A stretch of DNA of 64,000 nt. It comes from Acidobacteriota bacterium (GTDB lineage Bacteria > Acidobacteriota > Terriglobia > Acidiferrales > UBA7541). A program made the translations under genes and the position numbers. Of the stretch, positions 53,639-63,040 are shown piece after piece (the first letter of the stretch is position 1; each line of letters opens with the position of its first letter). The DNA lies in NCBI GenBank assembly GCA_013287135.1, contig JABDEK010000005.1:1-64000 (forward strand), written 5' to 3'. The notes under the pieces were generated by a model. The model ran no database searches, had not been told where the DNA came from, and was given only the letters and a program-made list of their open reading frames with translations.

Positions 53639-54364
53639 ATGAACAACCAGTTTTCAAAACGCTGGCAATCCGCACGCGAGGCCTTACGTTGGCGCGGCTT
53701 GCTCTTCTCTTCGTTGCTGGCCACCCGCGAAATGCTTCGCCCGGTTATGTACTGGCATGCCTGGCACATTTTTCAGACCGATCTTGAGCGCATGCCGACG
53801 CCCTATGCCAAAGAGAAAGTGGACGTGAAAGTTTTTTGCAACAAAGAAAATCGCGGGAGTGTCGAAGCTCAGATTTCCCTGATGGGAGGAATCCCATCGG
53901 CCGAGGTGAACTCGCGCTTTGATCGCGGTGACGCCGCCGCCGTCGCTTATGTGCAGAGCGAGCCCGCCGGTTTTATGTGGCTAACCTTCACCGACGGCGC
54001 CGAACTCGCATTCGGCGTCACCTGGATTGTCCACGCGGATGAAGCTCTGCGTTACGGTTCTTTCGTGGTCCACAAATGGCGCGGCCTGGGAATTCACAGC
54101 GCGATGAATCGTGCGTTGAATGAATATGCGCGCGACCGCGGTCTTGCCCGCACACTCGCCAGCATTAGCGCGGTCAATCCTCAGTCGCTCAATCTCGCTA
54201 AACGCGCGCGCAATCCCCCCCTAATGACGATCATCCTGGTTCACATTCGGGGCGTGAATTGGACCTACATAAAAACGATCGATGCCCCATTTTCCTCGCG
54301 CTTCGCCCGCTCCGCGACAAAGCTCATTCCCCGCAAACCCTACTCAATCAGCGACGAAATGTAG
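53639..54364 (+). CDS. GNAT-like acetyltransferase
   Basis: A 241-aa protein with a GNAT-type core in the second half: AAVAYVQSEPAGFMWLTF, EALRYGSFVVHKWRGLGIHSAMNRALNEYARDRGL (pantetheine-binding RGLGIHSAM loop) and ISAVNPQSLNLAKRA. The N-terminal third (about 60 residues) is not shared with standard GNAT proteins. Substrate unknown. It is a single-gene plus-strand unit. Confidence 0.72.
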   Translation: MNNQFSKRWQSAREALRWRGLLFSSLLATREMLRPVMYWHAWHIFQTDLERMPTPYAKEKVDVKVFCNKENRGSVEAQISLMGGIPSAEVNSRFDRGDAAAVAYVQSEPAGFMWLTFTDGAELAFGVTWIVHADEALRYGSFVVHKWRGLGIHSAMNRALNEYARDRGLARTLASISAVNPQSLNLAKRARNPPLMTIILVHIRGVNWTYIKTIDAPFSSRFARSATKLIPRKPYSISDEM

Positions 54365-54480
54365 AGCGCTAGGAATCCTTTTGTTTATCCGCAACATTCC
54401 CTTTTATGTCGTAAAATAGCCACGCGGAAGATCGCCGCGCCTCGAACGAAGAACTAAACTCGGCGCACGAGCCAGGGTCC

Positions 54481-55320
54481 ATGGATGTCTTTGAAGAAGT
54501 CGTGCGAATCAGAAAAGCGGGACAGCGCGCCGCGCTCGCCACCATCGTTCACACGGATGGCTCCATCCCGAGCTACGAAGCTTCGCGCATGCTGATTCGC
54601 GATGACGGCTCCATCGCAGGCACTGTCGGCGGAGGCTGCGTGGAAGCCGAAGTATGGGCCGCGGCCAAGGAAGTAATCCAAACCGAGCAGCCGCGAAAGA
54701 TGACCTTCAATCTGAACCACGAGCCCGGCTTCGATTCCGGCCTAATCTGCGGCGGTACGCTTGAAATTTTTGTCGAACCAATTCTGCCGCAGCCAATTCT
54801 CTACATTTTCGGCGGCGGACATATCTCCGTAGCCCTGGCGCGCATCGCAAGCCAAGCCGGATTCGCGATCGGGATCGTTGACGACCGCGCCACGTTCGCA
54901 AACCCCGAGCGTTTCCCCATGGCTTCGGAAATTCTCACCTCTTACGAGGATGCCTTCGAAAAAATCCGCCCGAACTCAGCCACGTACCTCGTCATCGTTA
55001 CACGCGGACACAAAGACGACATGCGCGTTTTGTCCTGGGCGGTCGAAACAGACTCCCGCGGATTCCCACCTCGTTACATCGGAATGATTGGAAGCCGCCG
55101 CAAAGTAATTTCGGTTTACAAAGCTCTGGAGAAGCAGGGAGCCTCACTCGACAGGTTCGATCGCGTCCACGCACCTGTCGGCCTGGATATCGGCGCGCTT
55201 ACCCCGGAGGAAATTGCAGTCAGCATCACCGCCGAGCTCATCGCCGTCCGGCGGAACTCCGAAAATTTCCCAAAAAAATCGGTCAAACTCTCCGAACTCG
55301 CCAGCCTGCACGGTGACTGA
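54481..55320 (+). CDS. XdhC family protein
   Basis: XdhC/CoxI-type maturation factor of 279 aa that helps insert sulfurated molybdenum cofactor into xanthine dehydrogenase-type enzymes. N-terminal GSIPSYEASRMLIRDDGSIAGTVGGGCVEAEVW and the C-terminal Rossmann segment YIFGGGHISVALARIASQAGF are typical. It is 5 bp upstream of a MobA-like gene, a standard partner. No molybdenum hydroxylase gene is in the window, so its client lies elsewhere. Confidence 0.92.
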   Translation: MDVFEEVVRIRKAGQRAALATIVHTDGSIPSYEASRMLIRDDGSIAGTVGGGCVEAEVWAAAKEVIQTEQPRKMTFNLNHEPGFDSGLICGGTLEIFVEPILPQPILYIFGGGHISVALARIASQAGFAIGIVDDRATFANPERFPMASEILTSYEDAFEKIRPNSATYLVIVTRGHKDDMRVLSWAVETDSRGFPPRYIGMIGSRRKVISVYKALEKQGASLDRFDRVHAPVGLDIGALTPEEIAVSITAELIAVRRNSENFPKKSVKLSELASLHGD

Positions 55321-55325
55321 GCCGC

Positions 55326-55910
55326 ATGCTCGCCGTTGCGATTCTCGCTGCGGGCGAATCTCGACGGATGGGCCAACCCAAAGCGTTGCTGAAGTATCGC
55401 GGGAAAACTTTTGCCGAACATCTGGTTTCCGCGACGCGCCACCCACGGGTGAACATAACGCGAATTGTGCTCGGCGCACAGGCCCAGGAAATCTCCCGCC
55501 TCCTTCCCTTTGATTCTTCCTGGATTCTCACCAATCCCGATTGGCAGCAGGGCCAGCTTTCTTCCATCCAGTCCGCAATTCGCAGCCTCCCTCCAGGTGG
55601 CACGGAGGGACTTATCCTCTGCCCCGTAGACCATCCCCTGATTTCAAGCTTCCTGGTAAGCCAGTTAATTCACGAATTCGACTCGACTGGGAAGCAAATA
55701 GTTCTCCCAACCCATAAACGAAAGCGTGGCCATCCAGTGATTTTTCGCGCTTCGCTTTACCACGAATTACTGGCAGCGTCGCCCGGCGTCGGCGCCCGCC
55801 AAGTAGTTTGGGCGCATGCAGCCGACGTGGCAGAGGTGGAGACGGACGAGGAAGGTGTAATCCTAAATTTAAACGACCCGGAAACATTGAAGCGAACCCT
55901 TAACGAGTAG
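55326..55910 (+). CDS. MocA/MobA-like nucleotidyltransferase
   Basis: A 194-aa nucleotidyltransferase with the motif LAAGESRRMGQPKALLKYRGK (NTP loop; GxSxRMGxxK) and the metal Asp in CPVDHPLI, as in molybdenum cofactor cytidylyl-/guanylyltransferases. With XdhC directly upstream it probably makes the MCD or bis-MGD form of the cofactor. GHPVIF is another conserved patch. Confidence 0.88.
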   Translation: MLAVAILAAGESRRMGQPKALLKYRGKTFAEHLVSATRHPRVNITRIVLGAQAQEISRLLPFDSSWILTNPDWQQGQLSSIQSAIRSLPPGGTEGLILCPVDHPLISSFLVSQLIHEFDSTGKQIVLPTHKRKRGHPVIFRASLYHELLAASPGVGARQVVWAHAADVAEVETDEEGVILNLNDPETLKRTLNE

Positions 55911-55929
55911 TGCCCGCCCATTACTTCGG

Positions 55930-55986
55930 GCAGTAGCACGCGTTTATTCACTCATTTATTGCTTTATGCAATAGCACGCGTCTGTT
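55930..55986. repeat. Imperfect 19-bp direct repeat, 38-bp period
   Basis: GCAGTAGCACGCGTTTATT (55930) and GCAATAGCACGCGTCTGTT (55968) match at 16 of 19 positions. They lie just after the MobA-like gene and have no known role. Confidence 0.4.
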
Positions 55987-56109
55987 GCTTCACGCATTCC
56001 TAGCGCCAGACTTAAGCCCGGCATCTTGCTGTTGACTCGACTTGGGTTTCGCAGTTCGCTTTTTGCCTGGTTTCGGTTTTGGTGTTGATTTTGATTATTG
56101 TTTTACGTT

Positions 56110-56165
56110 GTCATCCCGAAGTCGGGGTCTTTTGCCGATTGACCGGAGGGACCTGCTCTTTCGCT
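56110..56165. repeat. REP-like element (GTCATCCCGA ... GGAGGGACCTGC)
   Basis: GTCATCCCGAAGTCGGGG followed by GACCGGAGGGACCTGCTCTT resembles a dispersed intergenic palindrome of related soil bacteria. CCCG/CGGG pairs. One copy in this window. The rest of the 300-bp gap (55911-56207) holds no gene I can support. Confidence 0.4.
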
Positions 56166-56207
56166 CGGAGCCATGCCTTCACGCCGCTATCTAAGTCTGG
56201 CAGTGCT

Positions 56208-56564
56208 TCAAACCAGTTTGGCGGCGAGGGCACCAAGCGCGTCCGCACAGAGCTGAGCCGCATGAAAAGTTGCAGGAGGAAGCGTCCCTAACCCTTCGGA
56301 AATCTGTTGCGGCGTGATCAACCGAAACTCCGCCACCGACTTCCCCACCAGAAAATCCGTTAACACCGAACTTGCAGCAATAGCAGCCACGCACCCCTGG
56401 GTTTTAAACCGAGCTTCAGACACGCGTCCTGCGTCCATCCGCACCGACAGCCGCAATATATCTCCGCAAACTGGGTTCACGACCTCCACCGTCGCGCTAG
56501 CATTCGCCACTTCGCCCGCATTATGTGGATTGCGGAAATGTTCCAGAACCGTTTGATTAAACAT
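56208..56564 (-). CDS. IscU/NifU-type Fe-S cluster scaffold
   Basis: A 118-aa scaffold protein on which Fe-S clusters are assembled. The three conserved cysteines are in NPVCGD, QGCVAAIAASS and AAQLCADAL, in the spacing of the SufU/IscU family; the last Cys context (AQLCADAL instead of HCSxLA) marks a divergent branch. No cysteine desulfurase is adjacent. Confidence 0.83.
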   Translation of the reverse strand: MFNQTVLEHFRNPHNAGEVANASATVEVVNPVCGDILRLSVRMDAGRVSEARFKTQGCVAAIAASSVLTDFLVGKSVAEFRLITPQQISEGLGTLPPATFHAAQLCADALGALAAKLV

Positions 56565-56936
56565 GTGTGCCGACGTTCGAGCCTAAGACATGCGTCCCCA
56601 TGATTCAGCTCGCCCCTTACCAGCTACTACTTCGGAAAACGCTTCGAGAATGTGTTCCACCACGGAACATTTTCGAGATTTGACCGCGAAAATTCGCCGC
56701 TGCAAAAACCAACAAACGCTTTGCCTGAAGCAGTATAGGGCTAATCGGATTTTGTTTAATAGTTGATACACGGGTAGGCAAGACTCCTGACAACATCGTT
56801 CGCTTTTTCTTTCAAATTTATTGACAGAACGCGCATACAAATATACCTTCTTGGTGCGGTCCAGCCAGCGCTTTACCGAACGGGCGCGGAAGCGCACAAA
56901 TTAATCCGCCTATAAGAATCGTTAGGAGATATAGAG
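56565..56936. other. Intergenic before the PEGA-OmpA gene
   Basis: AT-rich 370-bp region between divergent genes. No coding sequence is convincing; a promoter at 56821-56847 is listed separately. Confidence 0.45.
56821..56847 (+). promoter_or_regulatory. Candidate sigma-70 promoter of the OmpA-like gene
   Basis: A perfect TTGACA (56821-56826) and TATACC (56842-56847) lie 15 bp apart, about 90 bp before ATG 56937. The spacer is a little short, so either the -10 is offset or the promoter is weak. Confidence 0.5.
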
Positions 56937-58673
56937 ATGCGAAGAATTGGACACATCTTGACCCTCGCGGTGGCAGTCGCGCTCTGTGCAAGCGCCGGCT
57001 TCGCTCAAGATGGAAAGCTGAAAATGAAAGTCTCACCACCACAAGCGTATGTATTCGTGGATGGCAACGCGATTCGCGACGGAAGCCGCTCGGTCAGATT
57101 GGCCCCAGGCAAGCACACCGTGGTAGTGGTGAACTACGGCTACAAAATTTCCACGCAGGACGTCAATATTGAATCCGGAAAAACCACCGATCTTGCGGTG
57201 ACCCTGGAGCCTTATGGCGACAAGGTCGCAGGTCCTTGGGGCCGAGTTTACATATCCGGGACTGACGTGCGTGCCGCCGTTCTGTCGAACGGAAAAACTC
57301 CCGGTTATTTTGTAGGGCATGTAGATGAGTTCAACAACGATTTCTGGATCTGGAAGCAAGAGTTGCTGCTGCCACCGGGAACCCACCACCTCACGATTAC
57401 TCGCGGCGGCAAAGAACTCTGGTCCGGCGACGTTAAAGTAGAAGCCGGAAAGAAAGTCTCGATTAACGTCGGCAAGAATGCCCAGGTCACCACCGACTGG
57501 AGCAAGCGTCAAGCCGATCTGCAGAAGAAGTCTCCGCTGCCTCGCTTCCATGCAGGCATCGCCAGCGCGACCGTAGTCGTCGCCCCGGTCAGAGCAGTCA
57601 TCACCAACGCCACTGCCAATATCAACTGCAGTCAGAACACTGATATCGCTTGGCAGACCACCGATGCCGTCGATGTAACTATCGACAACAGCGTCGGCAA
57701 CGTCGACTTGAACGGCAGCAAGTCTGTTTCGCCGCGCGCGACGACAACCTACACGCTGACTGCGTCCGGACCCGGTGGAATCGTCACGGGAACCGAAACC
57801 GTCAACGTGAATACAAAAGTTGACGCCACTCTGACGGCAAATCCGACCGAACTGCACTATCGCAAGATCGGCGACAAAGTTATTACCGACGACAACGGAA
57901 CGCTCACTTGGACCACCTCAAACGCCGATTCAGTCAGCATCGACCCATTCGGCAAAGTGGATTTGAACGGCACTCAAACCATCAAGTCCGAGCCGAAAGA
58001 CACGACTGAGATTCCCGAAGGTCAACCTGCTCGTACAGTAGACGAGCAACGCGCCTACACGCTGACAGCCACAAACGTCTGCGGTGGAAGCACCACGCAA
58101 ACGGCAAACGTGCACGTGGCCGGTTCGGTAGAGCCGATTCCGTCCGTGGTTCTGCAGAGCATCTTCTACCCCACGGACTACCCAGACAAACCGCATCCAC
58201 AAGTTGGTCTCGTAAAGAGCCAGCAACTGGAACTCGCCACGCTGGCCGATGGGTTCAAGAAGTATCTTGAATACGATCCCGATGCGAAGCTCTCGATCGA
58301 ATCTCACGCGGATATTCGTGGCTCCAAGCCTCATAACCAAGATCTCAGCGAACGCCGCGTGGAACGCATTAAACAGTATCTCGTCGATCAGGGCATCGCC
58401 GCCGACAAGATCCAAACTGCCGCTTATGGAAAAGAGCGCCAGCTGGAAAAGTCGGAAGTGAAGAACCTGGAAGACACCAACCCGAACAAGCCGCCCAAGG
58501 CTCGTGAACGAAACAAGCAGGGCGACTGGCTTGCGTACAACCGCCGTGCAGACATTGTGCTGTTGCCTTCCGGCAAAAAGTCAGCGCAATTCTATCCGCA
58601 CAATGCCGACGACTCTGGAATCATGTGGCAGATTCCGAAGCCGCCGCTCAAGAAGGTTGAAGCAGCTCAGTAG
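56937..58673 (+). CDS. PEGA / Ig-like / OmpA C-terminal surface protein
   Basis: A 578-aa exported protein. A signal peptide (ends FAQ) is followed by PEGA-like repeats (about residues 30-185: YVFVDGNAIRDGSRSVRLAPGKHTVVV), two Ig-like domains (about 215-390), and an OmpA-type peptidoglycan-binding domain (about 400-555), with its SIESHADIRGSKPHNQDLSERRVERIKQYL and AYGKERQL signatures. It probably anchors an outer-surface structure to the cell wall. GGAGATATAG precedes ATG 56937. A terminator follows. Confidence 0.9.
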   Translation: MRRIGHILTLAVAVALCASAGFAQDGKLKMKVSPPQAYVFVDGNAIRDGSRSVRLAPGKHTVVVVNYGYKISTQDVNIESGKTTDLAVTLEPYGDKVAGPWGRVYISGTDVRAAVLSNGKTPGYFVGHVDEFNNDFWIWKQELLLPPGTHHLTITRGGKELWSGDVKVEAGKKVSINVGKNAQVTTDWSKRQADLQKKSPLPRFHAGIASATVVVAPVRAVITNATANINCSQNTDIAWQTTDAVDVTIDNSVGNVDLNGSKSVSPRATTTYTLTASGPGGIVTGTETVNVNTKVDATLTANPTELHYRKIGDKVITDDNGTLTWTTSNADSVSIDPFGKVDLNGTQTIKSEPKDTTEIPEGQPARTVDEQRAYTLTATNVCGGSTTQTANVHVAGSVEPIPSVVLQSIFYPTDYPDKPHPQVGLVKSQQLELATLADGFKKYLEYDPDAKLSIESHADIRGSKPHNQDLSERRVERIKQYLVDQGIAADKIQTAAYGKERQLEKSEVKNLEDTNPNKPPKARERNKQGDWLAYNRRADIVLLPSGKKSAQFYPHNADDSGIMWQIPKPPLKKVEAAQ

Positions 58674-58698
58674 TAGCTTCTTAAGCTCAGATTCGCTT

Positions 58699-58738
58699 AC
58701 CGCGCCGGAGAGCATTTCTCTTCGGCGCGGTTTTGTTT
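58699..58738 (+). terminator. Rho-independent terminator after the OmpA-like gene
   Basis: CCGCGCCG-g-AGAG (from 58700) pairs with CTCT-t-CGGCGCGG around a CATTT loop, followed by TTTTGTTTT. Confidence 0.85.
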
Positions 58739-58777
58739 TGCATGGCAACTTCGCGCGCCATTTAGCCGCTAGCTCTG

Positions 58778-58783
58778 TATAAT
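58778..58783 (+). promoter_or_regulatory. TATAAT box just before a kinase gene (leaderless candidate)
   Basis: A perfect TATAAT at 58778-58783 ends 12 bp before ATG 58796. A start site about 7 bp further would leave a leader of five or so bases. There is no Shine-Dalgarno sequence before the ATG. No clear -35 is visible. Confidence 0.5.
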
Positions 58784-58795
58784 GCCCGTCTCATA

Positions 58796-61546
58796 ATGTC
58801 GCTTTCCCTCGGCACCAAGCTCGGCTCCTACGAAATTATCTCGCCCCTCGGCGCGGGCGGCATGGGCGAGGTGTACCGCGCGCGCGACACGCGCCTGGGC
58901 CGCGAAGTCGCTTTAAAAGTTTTACCCACCGCGTTCGCCTCCGATCCTGAACGCATGGCGCGTTTCCAGCGCGAAGCGCAAGTTCTCGCATCGCTCAACC
59001 ATCCGCGCATTGGCGCCATCTACGGCTTCGAAGATGCAAACGGCGTCCGCGCGTTGGTGATGGAGCTCATCGAAGGCCCCACGCTCGCGGATCGCATCGC
59101 CCGCGGCCCCGTCCCAATTGACGAAGCGCTCCCGCTCGCACGAGAAATTGCGGAAGCGCTCGAAGCTGCTCACGATCGCGGCATCGTTCACCGCGATCTG
59201 AAACCCGCCAATATAAAAATCACCTCTGACGGCAACGTAAAAGTTTTGGACTTCGGCTTGGCTAAAGCCGTCGAAGGTGACGTTTCTTCTACTGACATCC
59301 AAAATTCTCCGACCATCAGCCGCATGGCCACGCAGGCCGGAATTATTTTGGGCACTGCCGCATACATGTCGCCCGAACAAGCCAAAGGCAAGACCGTGGA
59401 CCGCCGCACGGACATCTGGGCCTTTGGTTGCGTGCTTTATGAAATGCTCACAAGTAAGCATGCCTTCGAAGGTGAAACCGTCACCGACACCCTGGCAGCC
59501 GTAATCCGCGGCGAGCCTGATTGGACCCTGCTGCCTGCAACCACTCCGCAAGCCGTTCGAAATCTTTTGCAGCGTTGCTTGAAAAAAGATCCGAAACAAC
59601 GCCTGCAATCCATCGGCGAAGCGCGCATCACTCTTGACGAAGTCCTCTCCGGCTCCACACAAGCCGTCGCTCCAATCCAGGAATCTCAATCATTGCCGCC
59701 CGCGAAAAAATCTTCGCTGCGCTTCCTGCCCTGGGCGGTTGTTGCGCTTCTCGGTGCAGCGCTCCTGGTCGCTCTGTTTGCTTTGCGGCAAGCGTCGCAT
59801 CCTTCCACGCTGAAGCCCGTGGAACTCGCGCTAGCGATTCCCCCGGACCAGATGCTCGACACGCTTGCTGGCCCAGCCATTGTGATTTCCCCCGATGGCT
59901 CGCGAGTGGCCTATGTCACCCGCGATCGAGGTTCAATCACCGGAAAACTCTACGTCCGCGAAATGGATAGCAAGACTGCCGTGCCGATCGAGGGAGCCGG
60001 GGGAGCCTCCGCCCCGTTCTTTTCTCCCGACAGCTTATGGATCGGTTTCTATGGCGACGGAAAATTAAAGAAAGTCTCGGTGCACGGAGGCGTGGCCATC
60101 GCCCTCACCGACGTGAACGGCTATCGCGGCGGCACCTGGTCCGAAGACGGCACCATAGTCTTTCCTGCACAATTTACCTCTCCGCTTTTCCGCATTCCGG
60201 CAGCAGGAGGAAAGCGCGAAGCGGTCACACACCTCGACAATTCGCGTTCTGAGATCACTCACCGCTGGCCGCAATTCTTGCCTGGTGGAAAAGCCTTACT
60301 GTTCACCTCATCGGCGGACAATAATTTCTTTGAGCACGCCAGTGTCGAAGCCGTTTCGCTCGATCAGGGTGAGGTCAAAGTGCTGGTGGAGAACGCCTAT
60401 TTCGGCCGCTATCTCACCGACGGCTACTTGGCCTATGTATCGCAAGGCACCGTCTTCGTTGCTCCCTTTGACGCTCAAGCATTGAAAATCACCGGCACGG
60501 CTATTCCGGTTTTGCAGGGCGTTGACACGGACCTCTCCGATGGCGCCGCTCAAATGAGCGTATCGCAGAGCGGTACAGTTGTTTATTTGTCCAACGGCAA
60601 TTCGAATCAGAGCCTCAACATCGCTCTGCTGGATCGCAAAGGAGACACCTCCACGCTGATCAACGATCAGCCCGAGGCGTCCTCTCCAGCTGTCTCTCCC
60701 GACGGAAGGCGCGTTGCCTTCCAGAAACTAAACGGAATCTGGGTGCACGACATCGCTCGCGGCACAACCTCTCCGCTCACTCCTGGAAATGGCGGGGCGA
60801 GTTACCCAGTTTGGACTCCTGATGGCCGGTGGCTCGCATACTCCCATCCGCGTACGACAGGCTCCGGCACAGGACAGGGCATCTACCGAAAACGCGCCGA
60901 TGGATCCGGAGAAGAGGAAGCCCTAACGCCCGAGCACGTCCTCAACGCGTATCCCAGCTCATGGTCCCCGGACGGCAAGATTTTGGCCTACTACCAGATG
61001 TCGGAGAAAGATGGATCCTGCTGTGAAATGTGGATGCTTCCGATTGATGAAAACGGCAAGCCGCAGGAACCGAAGCGGTTTCTCGGGGAGGGCAGTGGGA
61101 AGGCCCGTCTGCCGCTATTCTCCCCGGATGGCCGTTGGGTGTCATACATGTCCTGGGAATCCGGCAACCCACAGATTTACGTGGTTCCGTTTCGCGGGCC
61201 GGGAGGCAAATGGCAAATCTCTACCGATGGCGGAGCAGAACAGCGATGGTCGAAAACTGGCCATGAACTTTTCTACGCAGGGACGGCCAGGACGCTAGTC
61301 GCGGTTCCGTATTCGGTGGACAAAGACTCTTTCCAGCCCGGCAAGCCGCAAGTGCTCTTCGCCGACCGATTCGAACTCCGCGCTCCGTTTACATCCTATG
61401 ATGTGATGCCCGATGGCCAGCACTTCGTTATGTTCCAATTCGCCCAAGGCAGAGCCAAACCCGTCTCCGACCCCACGGTAGTCCTGAACTGGCTCGACAA
61501 AGTTCGCCAACTCGTCGCCGCCGGCCAGACCAACGGAGGAAAATAG
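58796..61546 (+). CDS. Ser/Thr protein kinase with TolB/WD40-like propeller
   Basis: A 916-aa kinase of the type abundant in Acidobacteria. The kinase domain covers residues about 12-285 (glycine loop GAGGMGEVY, Lys41, HRDLKPAN Asp134, DFG 152-154, MSPEQA). A membrane helix lies at about 310-331, followed by a long beta-propeller-like domain (340-900) with recurrent SPDGxRVAY, SPDSLWIGF, SPDGRRVAF, TPDGRWLAY and SPDGRWVSY blades that may sense a ligand outside. No partner phosphatase is adjacent. Confidence 0.93.
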   Translation: MSLSLGTKLGSYEIISPLGAGGMGEVYRARDTRLGREVALKVLPTAFASDPERMARFQREAQVLASLNHPRIGAIYGFEDANGVRALVMELIEGPTLADRIARGPVPIDEALPLAREIAEALEAAHDRGIVHRDLKPANIKITSDGNVKVLDFGLAKAVEGDVSSTDIQNSPTISRMATQAGIILGTAAYMSPEQAKGKTVDRRTDIWAFGCVLYEMLTSKHAFEGETVTDTLAAVIRGEPDWTLLPATTPQAVRNLLQRCLKKDPKQRLQSIGEARITLDEVLSGSTQAVAPIQESQSLPPAKKSSLRFLPWAVVALLGAALLVALFALRQASHPSTLKPVELALAIPPDQMLDTLAGPAIVISPDGSRVAYVTRDRGSITGKLYVREMDSKTAVPIEGAGGASAPFFSPDSLWIGFYGDGKLKKVSVHGGVAIALTDVNGYRGGTWSEDGTIVFPAQFTSPLFRIPAAGGKREAVTHLDNSRSEITHRWPQFLPGGKALLFTSSADNNFFEHASVEAVSLDQGEVKVLVENAYFGRYLTDGYLAYVSQGTVFVAPFDAQALKITGTAIPVLQGVDTDLSDGAAQMSVSQSGTVVYLSNGNSNQSLNIALLDRKGDTSTLINDQPEASSPAVSPDGRRVAFQKLNGIWVHDIARGTTSPLTPGNGGASYPVWTPDGRWLAYSHPRTTGSGTGQGIYRKRADGSGEEEALTPEHVLNAYPSSWSPDGKILAYYQMSEKDGSCCEMWMLPIDENGKPQEPKRFLGEGSGKARLPLFSPDGRWVSYMSWESGNPQIYVVPFRGPGGKWQISTDGGAEQRWSKTGHELFYAGTARTLVAVPYSVDKDSFQPGKPQVLFADRFELRAPFTSYDVMPDGQHFVMFQFAQGRAKPVSDPTVVLNWLDKVRQLVAAGQTNGGK

Positions 61547-61706
61547 CTCGAGCCTCCCATTCGAGTCCTTTCCGCTATTCCAAGAAAGCGTACTGCTCCC
61601 TGCCCAGTACACGAATTAAGGACCGATTCGGGGGTATCCGTCGCTCGCGCAAGCGAAGTTCCTGCGACATTACGTCAACAATGCGCATCGAATACTTGGG
61701 AGCAAA

Positions 61707-62819
61707 ATGCGACGACAACGTTTGATCGGTTTCATTGCAATGATCCAGTCCCTTCTTTGTTTGATCCACTTGTTCCTCTATAAAACGTGGACATTTGCAG
61801 CTCCAGGAAGCCACGCGCCCGGAGCGTTCTGGGCCAAACTTGTGCTCGGCTTTTTGTCGGTGAGCTTTGTCACCGCTTCGCTGCTCGCATATCGCTATAC
61901 CAACCCTCCTCTGCGCGTGTTTTACCGGGCAGCCGCAGTTTGGACCGGCATGCTCACCTTCCTCTTTTTTGCCGCCGTTCTCTCCTGGATTATTTTCGGT
62001 GTGGCGCAACTGGCAGGCTTGGCTGTGAACTTCCATCGCATCGTCGAAGTACTATTCGCCGTCGCGGCGGTGACCGGCTTCTACGGAGTTTTCAACGCAA
62101 GCTGGACGCGGATCACCCGAACGACCGTCCAACTTGCGAACCTGCCTGCGGCGTGGCGCGGGCGGAAAGCGGCGCTCATCAGCGATGTGCACCTCGGCCA
62201 CGTGCGAAACGGCAGTTTTTTGCGCCGCATGGTCGCCAAGATTTTGAAGGAAGAGCCCGACGCGATTTTCATCACCGGAGATCTGTATGACGGCACCGCC
62301 ATCGACGCGCAACGCGCAGCGCAGCCATTAATCAACCTCGTGGCGCCGCAAGGAGTGTATTTCGTCGCGGGCAATCATGAGCAATTTGGCGACGACAGTA
62401 AATATATGCGCGCAATTTCGGCCGCCGGAGTCCACGTGCTCCGCAATGAGAAAGTGGAAGTGGACGGCTTGCAAATTGTTGGCGTCCCCTACCGTCACGC
62501 GACGCACGATGGCCACCTTGCCTCGGTGTTACGCGGTGTCAGCTTGGACCGCGATCGCGCGAGCATCCTATTGACGCACGCGCCGGACCATCCGGATGTC
62601 GCCGAGGCCGCCGGCGTTTCCCTGCAACTATCCGGCCACACTCACCTCGGCCAATTCATACCTTGGAGTTGGATTGCCCGTCGGATTTACCGCCAGTTTG
62701 TCTATGGCCTAAGCCGTATCGGCAAGATGCAGGTTTTCACTTCAAGCGGAGCCGGCACCTGGGGCCCGCCGCTGCGCCTAGGCTCAAATCCCGAAATCGT
62801 AGTGCTTGAATTCCAGTAG
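61707..62819 (+). CDS. Membrane metallophosphoesterase (YaeI-like)
   Basis: A 370-aa calcineurin-like phosphoesterase with about four N-terminal membrane helices (residues about 10-125) and a C-terminal catalytic domain: DVHLGH, GDLYDG, GNHEQF, and GHTHLGQ. The family (YaeI/YkuE) includes phosphodiesterases of envelope precursors. GGGAG precedes ATG 61707. A 160-bp gap before it (61547-61706) shows nothing distinctive. Confidence 0.9.
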   Translation: MRRQRLIGFIAMIQSLLCLIHLFLYKTWTFAAPGSHAPGAFWAKLVLGFLSVSFVTASLLAYRYTNPPLRVFYRAAAVWTGMLTFLFFAAVLSWIIFGVAQLAGLAVNFHRIVEVLFAVAAVTGFYGVFNASWTRITRTTVQLANLPAAWRGRKAALISDVHLGHVRNGSFLRRMVAKILKEEPDAIFITGDLYDGTAIDAQRAAQPLINLVAPQGVYFVAGNHEQFGDDSKYMRAISAAGVHVLRNEKVEVDGLQIVGVPYRHATHDGHLASVLRGVSLDRDRASILLTHAPDHPDVAEAAGVSLQLSGHTHLGQFIPWSWIARRIYRQFVYGLSRIGKMQVFTSSGAGTWGPPLRLGSNPEIVVLEFQ

Positions 62820-63040
62820 ATTTCACCAGCTCTTGGAAGTGTTATGATTTTTGCGCGGTTTATACATAGTCTGACTTATCCTGGTCCACTGTTCGGCTTG
62901 GACTCGGTCGGGCACAAGCTCAGTCCTCAACTCTCAGACGCTCTATCCTTCGCTTTCGTCACCTTCTGATCCTCGGGTTATATTTAGTGCTGTTTTGGTA
63001 AGCTCTCTGCGCCTGCGGAAGAAACCTGGGGAGGTTGGCG

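Noticed and set aside
56583-56897. Possible minus-strand gene between the IscU-like and OmpA-like genes
   Set aside because: The frame has poor composition, lies over a promoter-like region and matches nothing recognisable.
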